Shown here piece by piece: positions 53,112-63,302 of a DNA stretch of 64,000 nt. Positions within the stretch are counted from its first letter, which is position 1. Every line of letters begins with the position of its first letter. The stretch lies in contig NW_026262712.1 of the NCBI RefSeq assembly GCF_021869535.1, positions 69,472,100 through 69,536,099 on the forward strand, given 5' to 3'. This DNA is from Mytilus californianus (taxonomy: Eukaryota > Mollusca > Bivalvia > Mytilida > Mytilidae). A program made the position numbers and the translations under genes. The notes beneath the pieces were generated by a model. The model did not search any database. It was not told where the DNA came from and was given only the letters and a program-made list of their open reading frames with translations.

Positions 53112-53204
53112 CAACCCATTGGTAGCCGAGAGGTTTAATCGGTGTCTTGATGTCAGTCACATATAACAGATTTCAAGGAGGGGTTCGATTCCCAGTGAAG
53201 GCAT
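53112..53204 (+). repeat. tRNA-like (decayed SINE or tRNA pseudogene)
   Basis: ATTGGTAGCCGAGAGGTTTA (A-box-like) and GAGGGGTTCGATTCCCAGTG (B-box-like, near-consensus) at Leu/Ser-type spacing. The T-arm pairs well; the acceptor stem does not. Confidence 0.5.
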
Positions 53205-56200
53205 ATAAAAATTATAAAAATTAAAGGTAAGTTTTTAAATTAATTCCATTAGTGAACAGAAATCAGTAAATTAACTAATTCAAATTTAATGAAATCAGAC
53301 ACAAAAAGGAAACAATTGAATATGATTTGGTGAGTCCATTTCAGCGACTAATTTAGGAAGCGTTGATTTTAGAAAAAGAATCCACGGTAAATGAAAAGGC
53401 TGACGTCACGGCAATGGTTTAAAGGGAAATCACACTATTTATACTACTAATAATAATTCATTGAAATTTTGCATGTAGACAGATCATACTTATTAAGATA
53501 TTTTAGGCGAAAAAAAAATTGGGGTCACCGATGTTGTTTTCGAGATATGACGTCATCAAAACTTAAAGAATCGCGAAATAACGAAATATAGAAATACCGC
53601 TCTAAGTTGTTAAAAAAAGACAAACTTATTGAAAAACCATGTTTAACTGGAATAACAAAAACAGTCAAATGTAACTTGTACCTAATGAACATTTTTTTGT
53701 CTCGGTTTCCTTATTTTTGAAGGCATTTGAACATTTCCCGCCATTTTTAATTGCTATTTATAATAGATTTTTCTTGAAATAATAAAAATCTACTAATGTT
53801 TTTCCCTTCAAACTTCTGCAAAAGTTGCAGCTTCAGGTAAGATTTTAAAAGCATAAATAAAAAAGGGGGGTCACCGATGTTTTAAATCCGCTAAAACGGA
53901 AATAATCTATATTATTTAATTTTGGCGGGAACTATAACCTTTTAACGTTATAGAACGACGTTGCTGGCATAACAGCATTTCTTGCAACGCTTGGGTTGAA
54001 TTAAACCTTTTCACTACAAAATATAATATCATTTTTGAACATTTTTTAAGGTATTTTGATTATTCATTGATATCTTTATCAATCTATCGAATCGTTAAAC
54101 ATAGATACAATAACAGTTTATTATAAAGTAATTATCAAAGTTGAAGTCATCTCATTAATTTTTACAGAGGATGACCTTGAGGTCATTCCGATGTATTGCT
54201 ATCGCCTAAATTTCCATTATGCAAATTAGTTTTGGGATTTCAACCGATCTATAAAAATTATAGATCCGCGGTCATTACAAGGGAAAAAAGTGCATTTTTA
54301 TACCTGCGATTCCGTTCTCCGTTCGTACGATGTTTCATCAAAAAATGGAATTATTTCAGCTGTTGATTTAGTACTGAAAATTTGACTGAATTATCTCATT
54401 AAATACGGTTTTATATGTTTAATAGGTGTTTAAGAAAGAGGTCAGGTGCTCATGTTCATTCATAAAATTATCGTTCATTCATGAATTTATCGTAAAATCA
54501 AAATCACTACACAGGTCACACAGGTTGTATACGTAGTGTCAAAAGATTACCTGTATAGTATCTAAAAATAGACAAACTTAACTGACTCCCCTTACTGTAG
54601 TGTGTGATAACATTTTGTGAGGGAATTCGATGTTTGCTATACCACTGTTCATTTCAACGCACTTTATGACGATACCACTTTATCAATATGAATGAAATTT
54701 TTTGCAGTGTTTTAAGAAATAATTTTACTTTAAAATCGCGTATCATTTGTTAACTATTAAATGTTTTACAAGGACGAATTTTCTGTATAAAGTCAATAAT
54801 TGTGTGAACTTTTGAAGCCCAAACTTTTTATAGCCTTAAATACGCTAATGAAAGATCCGAAAACTATACCCATACAGAACGACATGTTTTTGAAATTGTA
54901 GCAAAATTTTTGGTTGACAAATTTTAATTCGTTATTGCATAAATATTAACTTGAAATATCTGTCATTTTCTCCCTACCCAGTTTACCTCTATTACTCATT
55001 ATGATGTGGACTTGACATTGTTATTGAATCTTATGCAATTTGATTGGATTAAGTTATTATTAGATTACCTTCAAACTGTTCATGCTTTTTCGTACGAGTA
55101 TATTGATTAAATCAGAGCGTGCATGAATGTGTACAGAAAATTAAATGACCTGCAAACTGGACACTGGACCAGTCCATATTACGTTTTATCAATGAATAGA
55201 TTTTTTTTTTATTTCCCAAATTACAGGGCCCATAAAGGGCATAAAATCAGATACAATTGATTTACATAATTGGTAACAACAACAATAATAGCGGCATATA
55301 AATAGATATTTAGTATATAAGCATTGGTCAGAATCAGATGAACGAAACTTAAGGTATGAAAGGTAACAATTGCCACTTTTTATCTTTTCACATAATTTTC
55401 CACATACACATTAGATAAATTATTTTTGATAGCCTATTGCGGAGAAAAAAGAGAAAGTTTACTGTATTAACGTTCTATTCCATTAAATACACCATTTTTC
55501 GAAGATAAATGCAGAAAAACATTTATGAACGGCTACGCCAGGTAAAATTGTTGTTTATCCTAAAAAAAAATACAATTTTCAGTTTCATTAGAATAAAAAT
55601 TATTATAATAATAATAAATCCCAAATTAATGTAGTCATTAGATAAAGTCCTTATATGTCCGATCTGCCTATTTTTGGACATCAAAAGACAATACGATCGT
55701 TTTAAGGTCAATTTCGTCTACCTCACACAATCTTGTTAGGCACTATAATGAAATGGACCTGAAATTTATTTCACATGTTTCCTGAAAATTGATGAATATC
55801 AAAGCAACATAGAGCTGTTTGTTCTAGTTCGTATAATGACAATTTAATGTCATGTTTGTTTGTGATGACCCCCCTTTTCGGGATTGCATCAGAATTATAG
55901 TTATCTCGTATCGCATGAGGATGACACATGTCAACTGAGCAATTATGTTTGGGACTTAGTTTTAAGAAATGATGTCAAAGTAACATTATGAAAATATTTT
56001 TAGTAAGCTGAAATATATATTTATTTTTTACATGTTTATGTCTTGTAAGATATTTTATTTCTGTCCCGTTTTTCAACATTTGCGTCTGGAAAGTTGAAAT
56101 GTTTTAACTGAATGGTTAATTTAAATTAATTATGAAAATGGTTAAAATTAAATCATTAAAGGAAATTATTGCCCAGTTACAAACACTACCATGGGATAAT

Positions 56201-56238
56201 CCATAATGATTTTTTTTTCAGTTATATATTTCAGCACA
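53205..56238. other. No recognised gene
   Basis: AT-rich. GGGGTCACCGATGTT occurs twice (53520, 53867), suggesting a decayed repeat. No exons or RNA genes were recognised. Confidence 0.4.
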
Positions 56239-56757
56239 GGATAAGAAACCCCGTCGGTCGGAGGCCGGAGGGGTTTCTCATCCAGACACGCCGTATCCTG
56301 AGGTGTTTAACTAACTTACACCCCATTCTAAACCCTATATTTGTTAACATTGATTATTAAATGAAAAACAAAAAAACAAAAAAACGATAGCATATTTATT
56401 GACAAAATCAAACCATGATATATAAGAATATTTTTTTATTACATGAAACCCTACTAGTAACCTTTCTTTAGTTACTAGTATCTTCGTTCAAACTTTGACA
56501 AGTGAGTATATTTTACAAATGTCAAGTTGATTTGCATATTCCCGTTAAATCCATGTGCCAATATGGATCAGCAGGATAGGTTGACTGTTTAGTGTATTCT
56601 TATTACAAACAAAAAATACATCATGCTCCTGGTATACAGTTGTCAATATGGACGGGTATAAGACGGACGACATTTTGTGGCAAGCGTTGGATTTGGTAGA
56701 GGAGACTAAAGATAAAGGCAATATTATAACCCAAAGTACTTACCTGTATTAGTTTAA
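56239..56757 (+). repeat. Segment A, copy 2, left half (split by the LINE)
   Basis: Colinear with 50266-50784, starting at GGATAAGAAACCCC and ending at AGTTTAAT, the last bases TTAAT being the LINE target duplication. It includes the broken exon-like ORF from 56648. Confidence 0.85.
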
Positions 56758-56908
56758 TCAAATCAAATCAAATCAAATATTTTATTGTCTTATAAACTTT
56801 ACAGTTTGTGACCAACATGTATTAACACAATAAACATATATACATACATATAAAAAATAAAAAAACACAATAAAAACAGCATCAAAATTTATAAAAACAA
56901 ACAAGTTG

Positions 56909-57280
56909 TTAAGAGTCCCCTGCCCTCAGTTCTAATGACTTTTTCAAGAAGGATCCTAACTTATTTGTTTGTAAAGGCGTTGATGGATTTAGTAAATAAT
57001 GAATTTTTTCTTCTTCATTTAAATTATTAAAGTTATTATTTTCAGTACATATGTGTTCAAAAAAGGCATTTCTTAGTGTTTTATTATAATCACAATAGAG
57101 TAAAAAATGTTTCTCATCCTCTAGTATTTTACATTTATGACAAAGTCGTTCCTCTCTTGGGATTTTAAAATATCTCCCCTTTTCAATTAAGAGGGCGTGA
57201 TCACTTAGTCTAAATTTAGTGATCAATCTCCTTATCTGAAAATTAGATATATTTAGATAAGATTCTAGTTTGCAATCCTT
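56909..57280 (-). pseudogene. LINE ORF2, C-terminal part after the stop
   Basis: In the same frame as the 1055-aa ORF2 piece, directly after TAA (57281-57283). It contains KFRLSDHALLIEKGRYFKI and ERLCHKCKILEDEKHFLLYC, the CCHC-like Cys/His motif that ends ORF2 in this group, and stops at 56909. Confidence 0.8.
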
Positions 57281-60200
57281 TTAAAGTTTTTTATATAGAT
57301 AAAATTTACTTTTATCATCAATGTTTTCAAATTTAGTTTCAATTAAATCTTCATATCTATTTTTCATTTTTAACTTTATATCGTTTTTTATTTTATTTAC
57401 ATCTTTTATGTCCTTACAATTAGAAAAAATATTAAGGTCAATATTAGTCTCTTCAACAATATTCTTTGCATATGTATACCATGAATAAGTTCCAGACAAA
57501 TCTAGAGACTGTGCTAGAGAAAAAGCTTCCTTTATCAATGGATTAATATTATTATTATATAGTCTAGCTAAATATAAAAGGGTTTGTGTTTTAATAAAAC
57601 ATTCTATAGGCAATCTTCCTAATTCAACTCTTGCCCCTAAATTGGATGCATTTTTTCTTATTCCTAGAGTAGATTTACAAAATTTAAGATGCATATTTTC
57701 AATAGGGGTTTTGTCTGTAAAATCAAGTTGATTAATTTGTTTTCCTGAAGATAAGGCTCTGTTTTTGGCTCTATGAAAAGAAATATATGTATCCAAATAT
57801 GTTACTTCTGAATTATAGGTCATAATTGGTTTTACTAAAGAATCAAAAAGGTTATTTGCTACTTTTATAGGTAGATTATTCAATGATTTAGTATAGGATT
57901 TTATTGCAAAAAATACTTTTTTTGCCTTTTTTGTCAGCTCTAAGGTACTTTGTGATAAATTTCCATTACATTTTATCAACATTCCCAAAAATGAATATTC
58001 TGATACGCTCTCTATGGCTTCATTCTCATAGTAAATATGTGATGTTTCACCATTTTGTTTGGACTGACTGAAAATCATGGATTTTGTTTTGTTTGTATTT
58101 AAAGAGAGTTGCCATTTGTTGCAATATAATTTAACATTATTTAAACTGTTTTGAAGACCCTCTTTCGATTCTGACAGGATCAAAAGATCATCTGCAAAAA
58201 GGAGGCATCCCACCTTACTATTTATAAGCTTAAGGGGACTTGAATCATTTCCCTCAAAAATTTTTACAATATCATTTATGAAGACATTAAATAAAGTGGG
58301 GCTGAGGGTGTCTCCTTGTTTAACCCCTCTAGCAATATTAAAAAATTCTGATACATAATCTTTGTATTTCAAAGATGATTTAGTATTTAAGTATTGTTGT
58401 TTTATAACTCTGTAAAAAGACCTGCCAACTCCCATTTTGCATAATTTATAAAGTAAAGCAGTTCTCCATACTGAATCAAAAGCCTTTTTCAGATCTATAA
58501 AGCAGGCATAAATCTTTTTTTTCTCTTTATGTAGATATTTATTAATCAAGGACTTCAATAAAAAGATGCTATCAGCTGTTCTGTGATTTTCTCTGAAACC
58601 AAACTGACAATCACTTAATTGTTTGTCAACAATCTTGATTAGCCTATTATTCAATATGGCATTAAAAAGTTTTGGTAGATTACTTATAAGAGAAATTCCT
58701 CTATAATTATTAGGGTCTAACTTGTCACCTTTTTTATGTAAAGGGATCATGAAAGATAATTTCCATGAATCTGGATAATTACCTGTCTTTAAAATCAAAT
58801 TAAAAACTTTTACAATAGAATTAATTATCACAGGTTGTGAATGTTTGAGTATTTCATTCACAATTCTATCTGGACCTGCTGATTTGTTTACTTTAAGATT
58901 TGAAATGACCAGTTTTACCTCAGCAAATGTAATTGGTGCATTAGTTTCCATATTCAATTCAATATTATCCTCTAGAATGTTTAATTCACGTTCCAGTTTA
59001 TTTACAAAGGGTTTATCATATGATGTTGGTGTACCCTGATCCTGAAAATGTTTTATGATTTTATTTTCATTCATTAAAATTTCAGGAATATCTTCTTCAA
59101 TATTTGGTTTCTTTTTTATTGCCTTTAGAACATTCCAATATTCTTTTGGATTATTTTTAAAGTTATCTGAAAGTGATTTATAAAGTTTTTGGTGATATTC
59201 AAATTTTTTCTGTTTAATCATTTTTTTTAGTTTTTTACATAATTCAAAATATTTAGGTTTTAAACTTTTGTCATTTAAGTTATTCTTGATTTTATTTCCT
59301 ATATAGTTTATTTGTCTTTTTGTTTCATATACTGTATTATCTGACCATACTTGTTTAATTTTTTTCTTTTTCTTTTTAGTTGGTTTAGATATGCCTTTAC
59401 ATGTATTTTCTGCAATATTTTGTAAAATTTTTGTAAGTTTTTCAGTTGCACCATCAACGCCTAGTTTATTGCTATCAAAATGTTGCATCTCTAAATCTAA
59501 ACTTTCCTTTCTAACATTTTCAATTAATTTTGAAAATGACAATTCTGTCCATTTGAATGATTTAATCAAATGCCGTCTCTTTTCATCTAGACATTTCTTC
59601 ATACATGTATCTGATATAATAGAACAATTCATATATAAGTTTATTTGAACATGATCTGATAAATATGTAAAGTCATTTGTTTTAAAGTATTTTACCTCAG
59701 GCAGGAGACTCTCACTTGCAATGGCATAATCAACTGTACTGAACCCAGTATTACACATATAAGTAAAATATCTTAGGGAATCTCCCAAAAAACGGCCATT
59801 GAGTATACGTAGCCTTGAGGATGAACATAATTCAAGTAATTTATTCCCCAATGTATTCAAAGTGTTATCTTGGTTTACTCTTCTGATTTCAATATCAGTT
59901 ATATAGCTCTCTGGAAGAAGGTCAATACCATCAAAATTATTTATTTCATCTGAGTCATTTTCTATGTAATCTGCTTTCATTGCAGTTCTAGAATTAAAAT
60001 CCCCAATTAAAATAATTTGTCCTTCAATAGAAAATGAACTAATTTCATTTTCAAGATTTTCTAAGTCACTATCATAATGTGCTGATGAAAAAGGGGGAAT
60101 ATAAACAGCACAAAGATATATATCTTGATTAAGTCCAAAGAAATACTTATCAAGCTTTAACCATAATCTATTCTGGGATGACGTAGCATCTTTAAGATAA

Positions 60201-60448
60201 GAAATCCCCTTGTAAAATTGTTTTTTAATTGTGACTATAATGCCTCCACTATGTCTTTTGGCTTTTTTTGTTTTCTTTCGTATTTTAGAGATAATGTTAT
60301 AACCTTCAATTTTAAAATCTTCTGATCCCCCCTTCCAGGTTTCTAATAGTATATTTATATCTTTATTTAAAAAATCCAGAAACACCTTATCCCCAAGGCC
60401 ATGTACATTCCATGAGGAAATTGACAATTTTTTATGAACTCTGTTCAT
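57281..60448 (-). CDS. LINE ORF2: endonuclease plus reverse transcriptase (ends at a premature stop)
   Basis: The 1055 residues nick DNA and reverse-transcribe the element RNA at the target. N-terminal EEP endonuclease: SSWNVHGL (N14), ILLETW (E36), LIGDFNSRT (D150, N152), LSDHVQ (D265, H266). Reverse transcriptase: IPLHKKGDKLDPNNYRGISL, FGFRENHRTADSIFLLKSL, FIDLKKAFDSVWR, GVKQGDTLSPTLFNVFINDI and the catalytic FADD (D753, D754). TAA at 57281-57283 cuts the protein before the Cys/His motif, which continues in frame, so one nonsense change is the likely history. Start is the first ATG, 553 bases after ORF1. The copy is probably inactive unless the missing tail is dispensable. Confidence 0.9.
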   Translation of the reverse strand: MNRVHKKLSISSWNVHGLGDKVFLDFLNKDINILLETWKGGSEDFKIEGYNIISKIRKKTKKAKRHSGGIIVTIKKQFYKGISYLKDATSSQNRLWLKLDKYFFGLNQDIYLCAVYIPPFSSAHYDSDLENLENEISSFSIEGQIILIGDFNSRTAMKADYIENDSDEINNFDGIDLLPESYITDIEIRRVNQDNTLNTLGNKLLELCSSSRLRILNGRFLGDSLRYFTYMCNTGFSTVDYAIASESLLPEVKYFKTNDFTYLSDHVQINLYMNCSIISDTCMKKCLDEKRRHLIKSFKWTELSFSKLIENVRKESLDLEMQHFDSNKLGVDGATEKLTKILQNIAENTCKGISKPTKKKKKKIKQVWSDNTVYETKRQINYIGNKIKNNLNDKSLKPKYFELCKKLKKMIKQKKFEYHQKLYKSLSDNFKNNPKEYWNVLKAIKKKPNIEEDIPEILMNENKIIKHFQDQGTPTSYDKPFVNKLERELNILEDNIELNMETNAPITFAEVKLVISNLKVNKSAGPDRIVNEILKHSQPVIINSIVKVFNLILKTGNYPDSWKLSFMIPLHKKGDKLDPNNYRGISLISNLPKLFNAILNNRLIKIVDKQLSDCQFGFRENHRTADSIFLLKSLINKYLHKEKKKIYACFIDLKKAFDSVWRTALLYKLCKMGVGRSFYRVIKQQYLNTKSSLKYKDYVSEFFNIARGVKQGDTLSPTLFNVFINDIVKIFEGNDSSPLKLINSKVGCLLFADDLLILSESKEGLQNSLNNVKLYCNKWQLSLNTNKTKSMIFSQSKQNGETSHIYYENEAIESVSEYSFLGMLIKCNGNLSQSTLELTKKAKKVFFAIKSYTKSLNNLPIKVANNLFDSLVKPIMTYNSEVTYLDTYISFHRAKNRALSSGKQINQLDFTDKTPIENMHLKFCKSTLGIRKNASNLGARVELGRLPIECFIKTQTLLYLARLYNNNINPLIKEAFSLAQSLDLSGTYSWYTYAKNIVEETNIDLNIFSNCKDIKDVNKIKNDIKLKMKNRYEDLIETKFENIDDKSKFYLYKKL

Positions 60449-61001
60449 TTTTAATTTTGACTAGTGCCAGATATATATTAAACATTCTTGTTAGCCTGAA
60501 AACCTTCAATTATATTTAGACAGTTTGGTTAATGTTTCTATAAACATGATAGATTTAAACTGCAATAATAGTTCCAAATATTTTTTTTTTTTTTAATTCA
60601 TGACTGCTAACAATACAGCAGTCTAAGGGAAATAACTCTTTTCATTTGTTAAAATGAATATTACAAGTGTTCTGTAGAACTAACTGAATACTACAAGTGT
60701 TCTGTAGAACTAACTTTAACATAATAAATCACCCAAAAAAATATATATACAGATATTTTTACATTTCTTCATGAAACTAATATATTTTTCTAAACACCCA
60801 TCACGAACATGTACAATGTATATTGAAAAATAAGCAATTTTATCTCATTACATGTACTTTTTTTTTTTTTTTAATCATCTTATTGTTGTAATAATACTAG
60901 TTAATCCTTTTATTATTTAGACTAAAATCTTCTTATCAAAACTTGAATATTTACATTCTAAAATGCAAGTGTACCTACATGTACATTTGATATTGCATGA
61001 C
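60449..61001 (-). other. Spacer between LINE ORF1 and ORF2
   Basis: 553 bases, AT-rich, with a 30-bp tandem pair (TACAAGTGTTCTGTAGAACT at 60662 and 60692). Long for an inter-ORF spacer; how ORF2 is translated is not visible. Confidence 0.6.
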
Positions 61002-63119
61002 TTAATACCTCATATTTCTCATTTCTTGGAGCATAAATTCCATCATTTCAAGCATTCTATCTCTGTTTCCATTACCCTCAACTTGATCTTTCCTATAGTT
61101 ATTAGAATGATTACTTTGTGAAAACATGTTTTGGTTTTGATTATGACCATAGTAACTATTAAATTGATCTTTTTTCATATAATTACCAGTGTGTGCCTGA
61201 TAATTTTTATGCATATATTGCACACCTTTCTGACCATAATTTGGTACTTTTCTATAATCAGATCCATGTATATTCTGATCTCTTCTATCCCCTGATTTTA
61301 CACCAATTAAAGGATTAATGACCCTTTTCATACATCTAACAAGTATTGCAATACCATAACCTTTTAGATGTTTGCCATCTCTAAAATGATCTGGACTAAT
61401 ATAATCATATTTTATGAAATGACAATTTGTTTCTTTGCACAGTTCTGACAATTCTAGATTTAGAATGTGTCCACGTTCATTGTACTCTTCAGTATGTAGT
61501 TTGTCCCTGTAAATTCTTGGTAGGCATTCCCCAAATGTTATAGTAGCTTCAGGTACACATTCTTTAGTTTGTTGTATAAGATTTTCTATCTCCATAATGA
61601 CCTGTTCTGTCTGTCGTTCTTCAATGTCATTTGATCCGATCTGGAACACAATATTTTTGGCTTTTACTTTGCCTGATGTTATGAATTTAGTTGCACCAAA
61701 AACTGTCTTGTCATGTAAAGTAGTTACTTTTACTCTTTTGTATTGATACATTTTTTTTGCATCTAAGTCTTTAATGATCGAAGATCCTATAATCCATACG
61801 TCTGTAATGTCTTTCATTTCATTTTTGATTTGTTCTGTTGAGCTGCTATTTGAAGCTGTGGCGGAATGTGTCGTACTGTTGTTATTATTATAAACCATGG
61901 TGTTGTTTTCATCATTAGTTTTGCTACCAACGTTGGTCAGTGATTTGTTGTTTGAGTTTCTAGTAGCTACATGTACAGTTTGATCTGCTATTAATTGTTG
62001 AGTTTCAGTAATATTTTTATCACTAGTGAAGTTTTCAGATTTTTCCTTTGATTTTACACACATCTCTTTCATTTCTTTTTCAATTCCATTTAATTTCTCT
62101 ATATTTTTTGCATTATTGATGTTGTTTTCTTGACTCATCTCTAAAGCTAACTGTCTGTTTTGTTGCTCTAATTGTGTAGATTTAACTTGAATTTGTTCAT
62201 TTATTTCATGTTTTATTTTCTCTTTAATAATATTCATTTGCATACACATTTTATCTTCATCAATCTTTTCTTTTTCCATTTTGTCGACCCTTGATTTAAG
62301 TTCTTGACATGCACTTATAAATAAGTCTAATTTTGCATCTTTTTCCACCAATTCATTTTCTAGAGCATGAATAGTTTTTGTAAGATTTGTTATTTCCGTC
62401 TTTTGTTTCTGCAGTTGGCATGTAATAGATTGTTCATCATGTTCATGATTAGAAAGTAACAATTCCTCACCTTGTTTCATATTCTTATTGTTGATATTCT
62501 CCTGAGGCTTATTTGATGTTACCAGCTGATCTGAATTGTTATTGTTTTTGTTTACTTGTGTCTCTTCACTCTCGTCCCTTTTTGTTTCGTCCCTTTTCGG
62601 ATTTTGATTTAGTATGCACATGTTTGACTGTATTTCGCCAAAAAGATTATCTACATCATAATTGTTATTGTCTTTCTTTTGTAATTCTATAATAGTGTTA
62701 ATCACTTCATTGATGGACTTGAACTCTGTCTGGAGCCAGGTATTTGAAGCCTGACCCTGAACCATGCCAGTTTTTGTTGTATAAAATATTGTTACAACAA
62801 ACAGTTTTTGTTTCCCAACACTAACAGACACAGTTGATTTAAATAAATCTTTATGTGGTTGTTTATTTATAAATTTGTTTTTATCGTCAGAGTCTGAGAT
62901 TTGAAGTATTTGCGAACTACGGTCATAGTCATTCCATAAAATTCTTGTACTCGGGTCATTTCCACTTATTTTGATATATCTAACTATCAATGCTCTTCTC
63001 CAAAGAAATAAGGAGTCATTTGATAAGGTAAAACTTCCTTGGTTTGATCCAGGAGTATATTGAAAGGGCATGGTGCCCGTTTTAAACCTCGTGTTGTGGG
63101 GCGCTCTTGGACTTGGCAT
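61002..63119 (-). CDS. LINE ORF1: coiled coil and SGNH esterase-like domain, 705 aa
   Basis: RNA-particle protein of the LINE by analogy with CR1/L2 ORF1. The N-terminal ~150 residues form an unassigned domain (FLWRRALIVRYIKISGND...). About 215-345 is a charged coiled coil (LTKTIHALENELVEKDAKLD). About 440-620 is an SGNH-hydrolase fold: WIIGSSIIKD (G445, S446, S447 in block I), FQIGSND (G495, N497) and RDGKHLKGYG with a D581-x-x-H584 pair, the positions expected of Ser, Gly, Asn and the Asp/His dyad. The tail is Asn/Gln-rich with RRDQN...NRDRMLEMM. Esterase activity is inference. The frame is fully open, unlike ORF2. Confidence 0.85.
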   Translation of the reverse strand: MPSPRAPHNTRFKTGTMPFQYTPGSNQGSFTLSNDSLFLWRRALIVRYIKISGNDPSTRILWNDYDRSSQILQISDSDDKNKFINKQPHKDLFKSTVSVSVGKQKLFVVTIFYTTKTGMVQGQASNTWLQTEFKSINEVINTIIELQKKDNNNYDVDNLFGEIQSNMCILNQNPKRDETKRDESEETQVNKNNNNSDQLVTSNKPQENINNKNMKQGEELLLSNHEHDEQSITCQLQKQKTEITNLTKTIHALENELVEKDAKLDLFISACQELKSRVDKMEKEKIDEDKMCMQMNIIKEKIKHEINEQIQVKSTQLEQQNRQLALEMSQENNINNAKNIEKLNGIEKEMKEMCVKSKEKSENFTSDKNITETQQLIADQTVHVATRNSNNKSLTNVGSKTNDENNTMVYNNNNSTTHSATASNSSSTEQIKNEMKDITDVWIIGSSIIKDLDAKKMYQYKRVKVTTLHDKTVFGATKFITSGKVKAKNIVFQIGSNDIEERQTEQVIMEIENLIQQTKECVPEATITFGECLPRIYRDKLHTEEYNERGHILNLELSELCKETNCHFIKYDYISPDHFRDGKHLKGYGIAILVRCMKRVINPLIGVKSGDRRDQNIHGSDYRKVPNYGQKGVQYMHKNYQAHTGNYMKKDQFNSYYGHNQNQNMFSQSNHSNNYRKDQVEGNGNRDRMLEMMEFMLQEMRNMRY

Positions 63120-63302
63120 GCTTTGCTCTTAATCCGCAATTCTGCTTTTCATCTTGATAGTTCTATTTGTAATATGTTCTTTACATTTCACTATTTGCTA
63201 TATTTAAAAGTTCATACTTTCAGTTTTCAGGCCACAATTTGGTTAATTTATACTTGTTCTTGAAAAACACATGGGCGCCGCCATGCTAACCGGAAGTCAT
63301 CA
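63120..63302 (-). promoter_or_regulatory. LINE 5' UTR with ETS-like and YY1-like motifs
   Basis: On the minus strand the element begins TGATGACTTCCGGTTAGCAT followed by GGCGGCGCC. ACTTCCGG (63290-63297) is an ETS consensus and ATGGCGGC (63277-63284) a YY1-type core, both within 26 bases of the 5' end. LINEs need an internal promoter at this place. Activity is unproven. Confidence 0.5.

Larger units (their letters stand above)
56758..63302 (-). mobile_element. Complete CR1/L2-group LINE, 6.5 kb, nested in segment A
   Basis: Two-ORF non-LTR retrotransposon on the minus strand, flanked by TTAAT at 56753-56757 and 63303-63307. Comparison with segment A copy 1 shows exactly where it entered. The 3' end (left, on +) has CAAATCAAATCAAATCAAAT, a (TTTGA)n microsatellite tail rather than poly-A, typical of the CR1/L2 group. 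ORF1 carries an SGNH domain, also known from that group. The 5' end is GC-rich, with promoter-like motifs at 63277-63297. The only defect seen is one stop codon in ORF2. Confidence 0.9.

Noticed and set aside
53112-53204. Functional tRNA gene
   Set aside because: The B box is good but the acceptor and anticodon stems do not pair convincingly, so it is listed as a tRNA-like repeat.
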